DNA of 64,000 bases, taken from NCBI GenBank assembly GCA_022570795.1, contig JAKUDP010000011.1, positions 124,001 to 188,000 on the forward strand, written 5' to 3'. The stretch comes from Sphaerulina vaccinii (lineage: Eukaryota > Ascomycota > Dothideomycetes > Mycosphaerellales > Mycosphaerellaceae). The notes under the pieces were generated by a model that worked only from the letters and a program-made list of their open reading frames with translations, was not told the origin of the DNA and made no database searches. Of this stretch, positions 44,449 through 54,700 are shown piece after piece. How positions within the stretch are numbered: the first letter of the stretch is position 1; each line of letters starts with the position of its first letter. The position numbers were made by a program, and so were the translations under genes.

Positions 44449-45725
44449 ATGCTGAAGATGTATACCCACTTTTGCCTCGTACTGGGCATGGTACAAGCTG
44501 TGCTGAGCACGACATGGCACCATAACATTACTGAACAGCCTGCTGCAAAGTCAACTGTTGAACAGGCAATGGAGCAGCTTCACTCAAGCTATGCCAGGGC
44601 TACCATAGCATCGCTTGAGAGATCTGGCAATTGCACTCGAAGATCCATCTCTGTCCGGCGGGAATGGTGTGACAGCTGCATCAGCCGTATCTGTTTGTCC
44701 ACAGCTGATCTCATGTTTGGGGAGACTTGCATCCTAGAGAACGAAGAGATTACTTGCAAGCACTTCAATGCCTTCGAAGCCTCCCAGCAAAGACATCGAC
44801 CGACCTGGTTCCAGGCGTACGCAATCGCTGGGATGACTTCGTAGCAGCTCACCTGCTCAATACTCCCAGCATCCACTACAACGCCTGGCTGTTCCCTTGG
44901 CATCGACACTTTGTATGGACAATGGAGCAGACGCTCCGCAAGGAGTGCAACTATACAGGCTCACAGCCATACTGGGACTGGTCTAAGCGCATCGAGGTGC
45001 ATTTCTCTGAGAATCCGGTCTTCGATGGTTCCGATACGTCCTTTGGCGGCGACGGCCCCAAACCATCCTCTAATGATACTTTGAATTGTATTACTACCGG
45101 ACCTTTCAAGGATTGGACTGCGAATCTAGGACCGACTCCTCTGGGTAGGTTCCAAATCCTGCCTCAAACTCAGCCGAATCCTAGTTCTGATGGACTAGGG
45201 TATAACCCAAGATGTATTGAACGAGCCTTCAACACAACCGAGTTGTCAACTTTCATGCAGTATCAACAGATCGCGGATGCTATAATTCATTCGCAATCTG
45301 CTAGTGACTTCTTGCTAGCAGTAGAGTATAACAATGGATCCGCTGGTGCTCATAGCCATCCTCATCGATTCACTGGAGGCACAATGAGAGATGTTGCCGT
45401 CTCGCCTAGTGATCCTATCTTCTACATGCATCACGCGATGCTCGATCGCATGTGGGCTATCTGGCAAGGACAAGACTTGGCCACACGAGTCACTGATGTT
45501 GGCAATGCGAAGGAGATCCTAGACCCGTGGAGAGCGAAGCTTTTGGGATGTGAGTAAAGCCTGCGATCGTGGTATCGATTATGATACTGACACTGTGCTG
45601 CAGGGAGGCCTTCAGAAGTCGGGACTCTGGACAGTGTTCTGTACATGTCAGAACTGTGGCAGAACGTGACTATTGGTGATGCTATGAGCCCTACTACGGA
45701 TCAGTATTGCTACCTGTATGATTGA
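44449..45725 (+). CDS. Secreted tyrosinase (type-3 copper enzyme)
   Basis: Exons 44449-44686, 44740-45549 and 45604-45725 give 389 residues. A signal peptide (FCLVLGMVQAVLS) leads. The CuA region shows AAHLLNTPSIH then FPWHRHFVW; PYWDW follows; the CuB region shows HSHPHRFTGG and SDPIFYMHHAMLDRMW. The C-terminal exon (WRPSEVGTLDSVLYMSE...) ends the family's usual core; there is no long C-terminal lid. Intron 1 is odd: the reading that fits relatives uses donor GTATCT at 44687 and the second AG of TAGAG, giving SVRREW...QRRDYLQAL. Using the first AG (or donor GTGTGA at 44671) gives a stop. Oxidises phenols to quinones, with a possible role in melanin-like pigment. The copper transporter gene lies upstream. 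Confidence 0.85.
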
Positions 45726-45975
45726 TCGATTGACCGCGGTGCTCCGGTAGCACCGCCATTCTGAGGCATCCCTCAGGCATCAAGTCTTGCCCGATGGACA
45801 GCACCTCCAACTTGCAGCAAGCCACAATGCCAATGACTGGGAACCTCAGCCTGATCGCGTCGTTTTGGAACAACGGCGGTTCCTGCGTCTTCGTCGACTG
45901 CTACGTCGGTATATATGTCGCGTGCACATCCTGGTGCAACCAGCTCTCTTGCTGTGCCTCCTGTAAGTTCTTACC

Positions 45976-47652
45976 ATGTCGCTGACCACCATCTACGACG
46001 ACGAGTTCCCGAATACACAGCAATGCACGGCTGGGCCATCCACGGCGCTTCTGCCTGCAGTCTTGGAGGAGGATGGTGAAGACGACTACGACGACCGACC
46101 AAACAAACGCCCTCGACACGACAAACGCCCTGAGTGCTCCATATGTGGGACAAACTACGCAGACAAGAGGAGTCTGCGCCGGCACGAGAAGATGACAGCT
46201 CATCGCAAGAGAGCTAAGATGCCAGTTATTGAGTGTATATGCGACCATTGCGGAAAGAGCTATGCTAGGAAAGACAATCTGCATCGGCATATCAAAGAAG
46301 TCCACCACCACATAAGGCGTGGTAGGCAGAGCGATGCTCAGGATGTGGACACGTCAGAAAGCCTCGCAGAAGCGGCTCCGGCTGCTAATCAATTGCAACC
46401 AAACTCATCTGGAGCATCGTCGTCCAGTTCAGAGTTGCGCGACAAGTCTGGTATCTCGTGTACACTGCCCGACTCTTGGCCTTCAGTTTCCTCCTTTTCT
46501 CTGGATGAAGGACCGGGTACATCGCATCAGACCACTAGCGTTGACGGCGGTACTATGGGTCCAGACTATCATGAAGCATCTGCAGTGTCAGGAACGTCAG
46601 AGCTGGTCCTGGACACATCCGACAATGCGTCTACAATGTCAACAACTTCCAGTGTGCGCAGCTTCTTCAGCGCGAAGCTTCCCTTTCGCAGTGGTCTCCC
46701 ACAAGGCCTGCCTCGCAATCCGAGACCCAAGCCGCTACGGTTTCCAGAGCCTTGTCCGTTGTGCGGCAAAGAGTTCCACAAGTTGGAGAGCGACATCCTG
46801 AATGATGTGGAGAAGGTCAAGGCACATATGGATACTCACCTCGCAGAGTTAAGGGGAACTGAGTCGCCTGGAACTTTCGTGGACCTCATATGCGTGGTGT
46901 GTGATGTAACTTTCACGCATCTCAAAGATTTCCAATGGCACCAGCAGTGTGCCGAAAGTCTCGGCGTGTGCGGGTATTCTTTTCGCCACGCCAGTCCTTG
47001 TAGCGGCCATCATCCTGTCTCGCGAGGCTCTGATCACCATGATTTCAAGAGCAGAGTCCAAGAGTGGGAACGAGCCCAGCTTACCAGCTTCAAGGACTAC
47101 GTCGACAGACATGCTCAAGGCCGTGCATCTACTAACGCGCCTGGGTATGGGGCATCTCGGCTCAAATATCGCCAATCGACAGGGACCCTAGAGTCCTCGT
47201 ATAGCAAGCGCAGTCGTCGTAGCAAGCTTACATCTTGGTCACTGCCAGTGTACTGGAAGCCATTGGGGACTACAACCCACCCGCAGGCATCCAACAGCAT
47301 GGTGTATCGCTTCCAGAAGCCAGAAACTGTACTTCTCACTGCTGTCAAGGCCCAACTTTACGACCGCGTTTCCGAACTTCTGGAGGGCCCTTCATACAAA
47401 AGTGTGAACTTGCTCCGATCTATGGAGGCTTCAATAGCAATGGACGATGAGGCAATGCTGGATCTACTATTCGCGAGGGATTATCCCGCCAATGACTTGG
47501 CGCTGTTCTTCAAGCACACCGTCATGCCGCTGCTCGAGGCCGCCAGCAGGAAAGTGGTCATGATAACCTACCTCGTCATCCACGTCTTGAGCTATAGCCA
47601 GGATCTCTTCCTCAACGACGACCATCTTCCACCTGTCGTAGCAAGATATTGA
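45976..47652 (+). CDS. C2H2 zinc-finger module of a probable zinc-finger/ankyrin protein
   Basis: A 558-codon frame. Two C2H2 fingers near the start: ECSICGTNYADKRSLRRH with H five residues on, and CDHCGKSYARKDNLHRH with H four on. A Ser/Thr-rich disordered stretch follows, then further zinc-binding-like pairs (CPLCGKEF...HMDTH; CVVCDVTF...H) around residues 255-320. Basic segments (NKRPRHDKR, RKRAK) suggest nuclear location. The last ~110 residues (ETVLLTAVKAQLYDRVSELLEG...) read like the first, degenerate ankyrin helices. The frame ends at TGA 47650-47652, and the ankyrin array starts at once in another frame, so this is probably the N-terminal part of one gene. Confidence 0.7.
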   Translation: MSLTTIYDDEFPNTQQCTAGPSTALLPAVLEEDGEDDYDDRPNKRPRHDKRPECSICGTNYADKRSLRRHEKMTAHRKRAKMPVIECICDHCGKSYARKDNLHRHIKEVHHHIRRGRQSDAQDVDTSESLAEAAPAANQLQPNSSGASSSSSELRDKSGISCTLPDSWPSVSSFSLDEGPGTSHQTTSVDGGTMGPDYHEASAVSGTSELVLDTSDNASTMSTTSSVRSFFSAKLPFRSGLPQGLPRNPRPKPLRFPEPCPLCGKEFHKLESDILNDVEKVKAHMDTHLAELRGTESPGTFVDLICVVCDVTFTHLKDFQWHQQCAESLGVCGYSFRHASPCSGHHPVSRGSDHHDFKSRVQEWERAQLTSFKDYVDRHAQGRASTNAPGYGASRLKYRQSTGTLESSYSKRSRRSKLTSWSLPVYWKPLGTTTHPQASNSMVYRFQKPETVLLTAVKAQLYDRVSELLEGPSYKSVNLLRSMEASIAMDDEAMLDLLFARDYPANDLALFFKHTVMPLLEAASRKVVMITYLVIHVLSYSQDLFLNDDHLPPVVARY

Positions 47653-49610
47653 CAGATGCGTTGGATCATATAAACCTTCTTGATCGCGCATGTTTCTCAC
47701 CTCCCAAACGTGGCTCCGAGGTTGTCAACGACCATGGACATACTCTGCTCACGCTTGTTATCTCCTCGGGCGATGCTCATCTGGTGCGAAAGATGCTCAA
47801 GCGTGGTGCGGATGTACAAGCCGTCGATAGAGCTGGAGATCCTCCCTTGCATGTGGCTATGCGACTACTGAGCCCGGTTGTCGTCGATATTCTACTGGTG
47901 TACGGCGCAGATGTGAACGCTGCCGACGATTTCGGACACACACCCCTCCACGTTGCCATCCGAGGTCCACATCCACAGGCTTTCGTCACTTGTCTTCTCA
48001 AGCACGGTGCAGATGTAGACGCTGTCGATAATGCTGGAAAAACCGCCCTCAATGATGCTCTTAGGCTACGAGACCCTAGCGTTGTCAAGATCCTGCTCAA
48101 GCACTTGATACAGCTCAAAGACATCGCGAGGATCAAATGTCTACTGGATAACGACGCACTGATCATTGTCGGGCATGGAACTCCTCTCGTCCATGTTGCC
48201 ATTCGCAGTATGAAGTCTTTTAAGGACGATGAGGTTGTTCGGCTTCTACTAGAGCATGGCATGGACGCGAATGCTGTCGACAGCTCTGGGAACACTGCGC
48301 TTCATGTTGCTATAGATGAAAAGCGTCTGAGTGCCGTCAACGATGTGCTACGTCATGGGGCAGATGTGCATGCTACTAACGGAAATACAGAGACACCTCT
48401 ACAATGCGCCTTGGGCCGTGGGCGTGATGCGGAGATCGTTCGTTGTCTACTCAAGCATGGCGCGAGCATCAACGCATGGCATGTCGGGGAGACGTTCCTG
48501 CATAAAGCGTGCAGGGATGCAGACATTGAATTTGTCGATTTTCTGCTCACGAATGGAGCGGACGTGCAAGCTACTGACTCCCATAAGAGGACAGTCTTGC
48601 ATTGTGCTCTGGAGCAAGGCGTCTCAGCGAAGATCGTAAAGCTGGCGGAGATCGTAAAGCTCTTACTCAGACACGGCGCGGACGTTCATGCCCGTGATAG
48701 CCAGAAAAGAACCACTTTACATCAGGTCTTGTTGGCGAAGAATTGCGCGGATACCGAGGAGATCGTCTTGTTACTGCTGGGGCATGGAGTCGATGTAAAC
48801 GCAAATGATGCACTGGGCAAAACAGCATTACACTATACTCTGGAGCAAGGTCTCTCTTCAGACATCGTACAATTCCTACACAACCACGGCGCAGATGTCA
48901 TTGCCTACGACGATGAGCGCAAGAACACTTTGCACTGGGCACTTCAAGGCAATGCTGCTCCCCGTACAGTGCAGCTGCTGCTCGACCATGGCGTGAATGC
49001 GGAGGATAAGGACCTTCAGGGTAGGACGGTCCTGCATTATGCGTCAACCCACAACCGTCCTAGTTCTAGCAGTTGCTATGCCGGGTCACATGGTTCCTTT
49101 GGCTCTCTTGACATGAATCATCATCTGGACCCAACAGATCATCTGGAAGTCATACCGCTTCTACTGGAGCACGGCGCTGATCTCCAACAGAGAGATGCGA
49201 ACGGCGATACTGCTTTGCATCTCGCCATCGGAGCAAGAGCAAGTGAGACCGTCAGAATCTTGCTGCAATGCGGGATTGATATAGATGCGCAAAATGACCA
49301 GGGTCAAACAGCATTACATGTGGCGGCAAAAATTGGCTCAGAGGATGTAGTGCATGAGCTGCTGCGACACAGGCCAAACGTACACGCAGTCGCAAAAGAC
49401 AAGCAAACAGCTTTACATATCGCCGCACGTGCACATCCGGCGGTACAGGTTTACGATTTGTTGGTTCGGCATGGAGCAAAGCAAACGGTGCTGGACAGCA
49501 CTGGCGCAACGCCAGAGCAGATCCGAGAGATGGCATTGTTGCGGTTGTACCCGTCTAAAGCAGGAAAGAAGAAGAGGTCTAGTGAACATAGCAAGCTGCT
49601 TGCAACATGA
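47649..49610 (+). CDS. Ankyrin-repeat module, probably the C-terminal part of the same gene
   Basis: A 653-codon frame with about 16 ankyrin repeats. The core pattern G-x-T-x-L-H-x-A...V-x-x-L-L-x-x-G-A-D-V-x-A-x-D recurs throughout (LLKHGADVDAVDNAGKTAL, LLEHGADLQQRDANGDTAL). It ends with a basic tail (KAGKKKRSSEHSKLL). The frame begins at 47649 with TTG, not ATG, and overlaps the previous frame's stop; upstream it reads STCRSKILTDALDHINLLD, so it should be joined to the zinc-finger part by an intron or a lost/gained base between about 47500 and 47650. No strong splice pair is visible. Ankyrin arrays bind protein partners; the target is unknown. Confidence 0.75.
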   Translation: MTDALDHINLLDRACFSPPKRGSEVVNDHGHTLLTLVISSGDAHLVRKMLKRGADVQAVDRAGDPPLHVAMRLLSPVVVDILLVYGADVNAADDFGHTPLHVAIRGPHPQAFVTCLLKHGADVDAVDNAGKTALNDALRLRDPSVVKILLKHLIQLKDIARIKCLLDNDALIIVGHGTPLVHVAIRSMKSFKDDEVVRLLLEHGMDANAVDSSGNTALHVAIDEKRLSAVNDVLRHGADVHATNGNTETPLQCALGRGRDAEIVRCLLKHGASINAWHVGETFLHKACRDADIEFVDFLLTNGADVQATDSHKRTVLHCALEQGVSAKIVKLAEIVKLLLRHGADVHARDSQKRTTLHQVLLAKNCADTEEIVLLLLGHGVDVNANDALGKTALHYTLEQGLSSDIVQFLHNHGADVIAYDDERKNTLHWALQGNAAPRTVQLLLDHGVNAEDKDLQGRTVLHYASTHNRPSSSSCYAGSHGSFGSLDMNHHLDPTDHLEVIPLLLEHGADLQQRDANGDTALHLAIGARASETVRILLQCGIDIDAQNDQGQTALHVAAKIGSEDVVHELLRHRPNVHAVAKDKQTALHIAARAHPAVQVYDLLVRHGAKQTVLDSTGATPEQIREMALLRLYPSKAGKKKRSSEHSKLLAT

Positions 49611-49755
49611 GTCGGGCAGGTTTATCACAAGCTCCACCAACACCGATTCGTAGCCCTGGTGATTATGGCAGAGCACGTAATGATATTGACAAGACGTTCT
49701 GCTATAAGACTTGCCCCAGCTCTTCATACATAGCACGAATGAAAGCCTTCCCAGT

Positions 49756-50320
49756 TCAGCCTCCAGCCCTCCCCTGCATCAACACCACATCCCTAATCTC
49801 CTCCCCAGCCTTACAACGAATAAAGTACTTGAACACCACCTCTCCCACAAGAATCCCAACCACAGGGTCTCTCCACTCCCACCAAGATGGCTCTTTCTTC
49901 TCCTTTCGCATGACCTGCTTGCCCCAGACCCAGTCAAAGTCACCCTTCACCATACTAACCGAAACTGATAAACAATGTGTTTAGCTGCATTACTACGTGA
50001 TGTGGTGTATATTGTCGTTGGAACTTACGGCCTAGTATGAAGCCTATGCACCATGCCATCGACTTCCAAGGTGACGTCGATAGGTCTTTGTAAAGAATGA
50101 AGATGGAGGCGAGGAGTAGAAGAAGACTTTCACAGCAGAGCTCGATGAAGGATAGCACTGCGCGCCGTTGTCGTCGTCGCTGTCGTCGTTGCCGTCGTCG
50201 TTCTCGTCCTGATTGACATCGTGGGCCGGTCTCGTGTGAGTGGTGCTTTCCCTGGCGTTGGGAGTCAGACTCATGATGAGGCGGCTGGTCGACGTATGCC
50301 ATTTCGTATTGCTTAAGCAT
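49756..50320 (-). CDS. Small membrane protein A of a tandem pair
   Basis: Two exons (50029-50320, 49756-49964) with a 64 bp intron (GTAAGT donor, TATCAG acceptor) give 166 residues, or 160 from the second Met at 50302. An N-terminal His/Gln/Arg-rich part holds an Arg run coded by a CGT-type microsatellite. Two hydrophobic segments follow (ELCCESLLLLLASIFILY; SMAWCIGFILG joined to LSVSM), then a hydrophilic Trp-rich tail (EPSWWEWRDP). Topology, the D-x-x-x-x-P-x-W-x-x-x-W-x-x-G loop and the phase-1 intron position match gene B, 240 bp upstream. Unrecognised family. The microsatellite may have shifted the N-terminal frame, so residues before the first helix are uncertain. Confidence 0.6.
50165..50215. 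repeat. Short CGT/CTG-type trinucleotide tract
   Basis: About 50 bp of imperfect (GTC/GTT/GCC)(GTC) triplets on the plus strand, inside exon 1 of membrane protein A. In the hydrophobic-helix frame it encodes Arg/Gln; one frame over it encodes Asp/Asn/Gly. Slippage here would change the N-terminus. Confidence 0.6.
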
Positions 50321-50329
50321 AATCAGAGT

Positions 50330-50510
50330 GAAGGATCGATGTAGGGCAATGAGATGCCAGCTGTTGTGTGTGGGTTTGTGAACATCTTGCCAAGAATGTT
50401 AGACCCATGGTATGGTATGAACTTTCGTGGAGAGCATAAGACAAGCAGGTTCGCATGAGAGCGTTGATCACCTTGGTAGCTGGCGACAAGCAGTGATGAT
50501 CTTATCTTCC
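50330..50510 (-). promoter_or_regulatory. Promoter copy A of a duplicated upstream region
   Basis: Upstream of membrane protein A. Blocks here recur upstream of gene B in the same order: GATGCCAGCTGTTGT, CTTGCCAAGAATGTTAG with CCATGGTAT (50390-50412), and GCTGGCGACAAGCAG near 50480. The copies at B are GATGCCAGTTGTTGT (~50940), CTTGCCAAGACTGTCAG with CCATGGTAT (~50963-50990), and GCTAGCGACAAGCAG (~51100). Confidence 0.55.
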
Positions 50511-50555
50511 TAACAGTTCGTACCACTTTCGCGTCATGACGGAGACGTGAAGTCC

Positions 50556-50843
50556 TCAAACTTCTCCTGGACCTTCCATTTCGTCCTGTATCTTCTTGTA
50601 CTCTATTCTGTTCCAGACCTTGATCAAGGCCACCATTCCCGACAGGCCTACTATCACTGAAGATTACACAGTCAGTATCAGCTGGAACGAGGCGTAGTAA
50701 TAGTTGTACTGACCGAGTGTGATGACCCCTGTGACCCAACGGAAGGTCCACTTTGGCTCGTGGATGATATCCCTGATGCTAACTGTGAACGCGGCGATGT
50801 TGATGAGAGCCCAAACCCAGTCAGGAAGGATGGATGTCGACAT
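50556..50843 (-). CDS. Small membrane protein B of a tandem pair
   Basis: Two exons (50714-50843, 50556-50656) with a 57 bp intron (GTCAGT donor, branch ACTGACTG, TTCAG acceptor) give a 76-residue protein too short to be obvious as an ORF. It has a short N-terminus (MSTSILPDWVW), helix 1 (ALINIAAFTVSI), a loop DIIHEPKWTFRWVTG, helix 2 spanning the splice (VITLVIVGLSGMVALI) and a charged tail (KVWNRIEYKKIQDEMEG). The same loop pattern and the same phase-1 intron inside helix 2 occur in gene A. The family is unknown to me. An in-frame ATG 10 codons upstream (50873) is an alternative start. Confidence 0.6.
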
Positions 50844-50879
50844 GTTGAGTGTTTGTGGAAGTACAACTCCCATTTTGTA

Positions 50880-51115
50880 TTGTTCCAGCAGACCAATGGT
50901 GATAGTGTAGTATACTTAAATCGATCAGGCTGCGATGCGGATGCCAGTTGTTGTTGTGTGAACTTGCCAAGACTGTCAGGTCCATGGTATTGCTGCAAAC
51001 CTTGAGGGGACCCGCAGTGCGGAGTATGAGACACACATGAATGGATGAGTGGTCGGACTGGTTAACACCACTTCGGTAGTATGTGCATAGTCAACGTGCT
51101 AGCGACAAGCAGCAG
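50880..51115 (-). promoter_or_regulatory. Promoter copy B of a duplicated upstream region
   Basis: Matches the region upstream of membrane protein A block by block. Because coding parts, intron position and promoter blocks are all shared, the two genes arose by a tandem duplication of a whole ~550 bp unit. Confidence 0.55.
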
Positions 51116-51484
51116 GAGTGACTTCAATATGTTAGACCCTCTACCTGAGTCCTCGCGTCTCATGCCTGTCAATGATGCCCTTCACGACATCCATCATGCA
51201 GTCATACACCTGAAGATAAGTGGCCGAAGGCGGTCCACGCATTAAGGCGGTTAGTCAAGCAATACGACCTGCTGGCTGGCCCTTGTGCATGTCTCTCGGA
51301 ACCTCGCAACGCAAGTATTTGATACCTTTTCTCTGGTTGTAGCATCCATATGAGCTTTGACACGAAAGCTGTCTCGAGCGCCAAGATGACCTTGATGGAC
51401 GCATATAACAGGTGCTATGAGATGGGCATCTCTTCAGTTCGATAAAGAAGGTGGGAAGGAAATAGAGTGATGTTGCTGTCGTCA
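51116..51484. other. Unique sequence left of the retroelement
   Basis: 370 bp of ordinary base composition, no ORF of note, directly abutting the AT-rich element. No sign that RIP spread into it. Confidence 0.45.
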
Positions 51485-51489
51485 GAAGG

Positions 51490-51713
51490 TATTGCGCGGA
51501 TAGCCGAAAACACCGAATATAAGCCAAGAATACGGGAAAACTAGCCCTCTAGGCTTGTGCAGAGATTTCTCAGATCTTGGCGAGCAATTTAGTATATAGA
51601 ACGCACTATAGATTGCTTAGAACAATCAGTTGTTAACTCCTACACAATCTAATCTATATATTCTAATATTTATAAAATTGCTAAGTAATTATATAACCGA
51701 CTACCTCGCATTA
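51490..51713 (+). repeat. 5' LTR of the copia element
   Basis: 224 bp, starting TATTGCGCGG and ending CCTCGCATTA. Compared with the 3' LTR the expected TG...CA ends are both changed by transitions. Its outer half keeps GC-rich words lost in the 3' LTR (GGATAGCC, TTGTGCAGAG), while its inner half is RIP-mutated. Confidence 0.92.
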
Positions 51714-51728
51714 GTTATAAGCCCGGAA
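51714..51728 (+). other. Primer binding site resembling an initiator-tRNA half
   Basis: Directly after the 5' LTR stands GTTATAAGCCCGG. Allowing one RIP-type G-to-A change (GTTATGAGCCC), its complement GGGCTCATAAC is the anticodon arm of eukaryotic initiator tRNA-Met (CAT anticodon). Drosophila copia primes in the same way, on a 5' half of initiator tRNA. The match is short and was judged from memory. Confidence 0.5.
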
Positions 51729-54700
51729 TATATATAATCCGACCCCGATTCTTTACTTTTAGAATTGCAAAATAACTCGAATACTACTACTAACCTCTCT
51801 ACAACTATATTAATACTTTAGATAGTAGGCGCTATATCTATAAAAAAGGTATACTATAAGATAGAGGATTAGAATAATTAGAACAACCAAACAAAGCGAT
51901 CCGCGACAGCCCTATAGATTTAGTAATATATTAACTCTAATAGCGCCGATATATAACTAGAGCCTATAAAAGATTCTAAGTACCTAATAGTTATAAAAGA
52001 TAAGTCTAAGATAATATAAGAATAGAGGTTTATTATAGATATAAAGTACAAGGTAGTAGCGCGCAGACAAGCCGACTTTAACAAATTCGATAATATATAT
52101 ATATACTTTACTTAGTACTTCGACAATTTAGCTAATAATACCTATAAGATAAGACTTATAGATAAGGCAATATTGCGCGACAAGTATATACTATTTGTAG
52201 AGATATATAAACCTATAGAACGCTATAGTAAAGAGATATACTTAGCGAGATTGTATATACTAGAACTCGGTTAGAAAGGCTATATATCTAGTAAGAATTA
52301 GGCTAATATATAGCTATTACTTAAACTATATATATAGGTAGTTAAATATAGTAACGCCGATAAGCTACTATCTAAGTTTATTAGCACTATTGCTAAAAGC
52401 TTATACTCTGCTACGACTACTATATATAGCAAGATCTATAGTAATAATAGCTCTACTACTTAGACGTTATCTAAGGTAGTAAGCTACTAGATTAATATAA
52501 ATTGCAAGCTACCGAGCCTACGTTTATATAGCGCAAACGCTATATTTAGTAACCTTAACTTAGAGAATAATACTAACTCGAATATGCCTCCTCTACTACC
52601 TCCGAGTAGTGCGTATAATAATAAAAGAAGCAAGGGGTATATATACCTTACTAGCAAGCCTAAGGTAGACAACTATATAACATTAGCTATATATACTATC
52701 GCTAATCTAAAGAAACAGCCTATAGCTAAGGATCGTAACTCTAAGTTTAAGAAATACTTTAAGAACTACTTTACTAAGCTTAAAGAAGATAGCAACCTTC
52801 TTACTAATATAAAGAAGAAGTTCCCTAATAATACCGAGTATAACAACTTCTTAGCTAGCGATATAGCTAGTAGTATACCGAGTACTATATTAATACTAAA
52901 ACTAGTAATTAATATACCTTATAATAATAGCTAAGATAGTAGTTATAGTTATACTATACTTATTTATATAGTATACTATATAGAATATACGCCTATAGAT
53001 ACTACTAATATATAGGCTTACGATAGCTATATAAATATATATATTATTAACTATTATTTAAAGGCTATATTCTAGCTAAAATATATAGTCTAAGGTATAG
53101 CTATTCGAGCTAGTACTACTATATTTGAGGTTGTTACTTATAGTAACTATATACTAGATATTAGTCTAGTAATACTTACGCTATACGACGTCGCCTATAT
53201 ACTAGGCTTTTATATAAATATCGTAGCTTACTATATTCTTAAGAAATCTAGTCTATAGTAGCACGGCTTTAAGAACTTACTCTATCGACGCGACAAGGTT
53301 ACTAATTAAGATACCTTTATCGCAAGGCTATATAAGCCTAATAATAACATGCCCTACCTTGCTACGATTACGCTAGCGCTATATAACGTTGTAGTATAGA
53401 CAATGTTTATAAACCTTTAAGAACAAAATAGTATATATATACTAGTTACTATAACCTTACCTCTAACAAACCTACTACTTATACTCTTCTTATACTAGTC
53501 TGAAGCCCCTACCGACCTCCGTAGGCCTATAGGTACAAGCTCAAAAGCTCGTATACTAAAGCAACTTACTATAAGGTAATAGTATATAATACTCGGTTAT
53601 ATAGGCAAAGAGAGATTAAGAGAGTTCTATAAGTATATACTTAGCGTAGAGGTTGTAGGTAATAAAGAGAAGGACTTAGATAAGCTACGAATAGAAGACT
53701 ATAAGGTTTATACTACTAGTAAAAGTATATATATTTACTTATATATCGAACAATTATAAGAAACAACCCCTTTCGGCTATATTATTATAGATACCTACTT
53801 CTTTATAGAAGTATATAATAGCTCTAAATATATACTTTACCTTATAGACCTTATAACATTATTAGAGTTTGTAGAAGCTACTATATTTAAGAAAGGCAAG
53901 ATACTTACTAATATAATTATAAGAGTTATTTAATTAGCTAACTTAATAGATCGCATTATTATACGGCTTAGTACTAATATAGATTCTATACTAATTAATT
54001 CTTAAGGAATAACGACTAAGTACTTCGAAACTATATTAAGAGATAAGGGTATTCGGTAGATACTAGCTATAAAGGAAGAGTATTACTAATTGCTAGCTAA
54101 AATATATAGTAAATAACTAATCGATACTATACGTTGCCTTATATAACAAAGCAACCTTAGTATTAAACTCTAGCCTAAGTATATATATATAGCTATATAT
54201 ATACTTAATCGACTACCTATACCTAGCAAACGTAGTAGCAAAATACTAATTAAGTTAGTAACTAGATAGAAGCCAAACTTCTTAAACCTCTATATATTTA
54301 GCTATAAGGCCTATATTTATAAAGTTAGTATAGACCAACCTAAGAAGCTAGAAAAGATACTAGTACGAGCTTATATTAGCTACCTCTATAGCTTTATTAG
54401 TAATAATATATATAGAGTATAGGTACTATCTCAAAAGTATATAATTACTACTTTCTACGTATACTTTAATAAGAGGTAGTTCTATCGACTAGGCGACTTA
54501 GATATTGTAGTCGTTATACCTAGCTTAGTAGACGATATCGATATACCTTATATAGATATAGAAAAGGCTATTGCGGCTAAGTTATATAATCTATAGTTAT
54601 TAGGTTAATATATAACCGATCTAGTATAACGACTAATCGCAGATACTCCGTATAACGCCGATAATTATATATAAGAGCCCTCGGCCAATTAGAGCCCCGC

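Noticed and set aside
45794..45985. 63-codon Cys-rich frame (8 Cys) before the zinc-finger gene
   Set aside because: No signal peptide and it sits in the expected promoter/leader; could be a small secreted protein only if expression showed it.
52584..52934. 116-codon frame inside the retroelement
   Set aside because: Only the longest leftover of the RIP-mutated gag/pol interior, not a separate gene.
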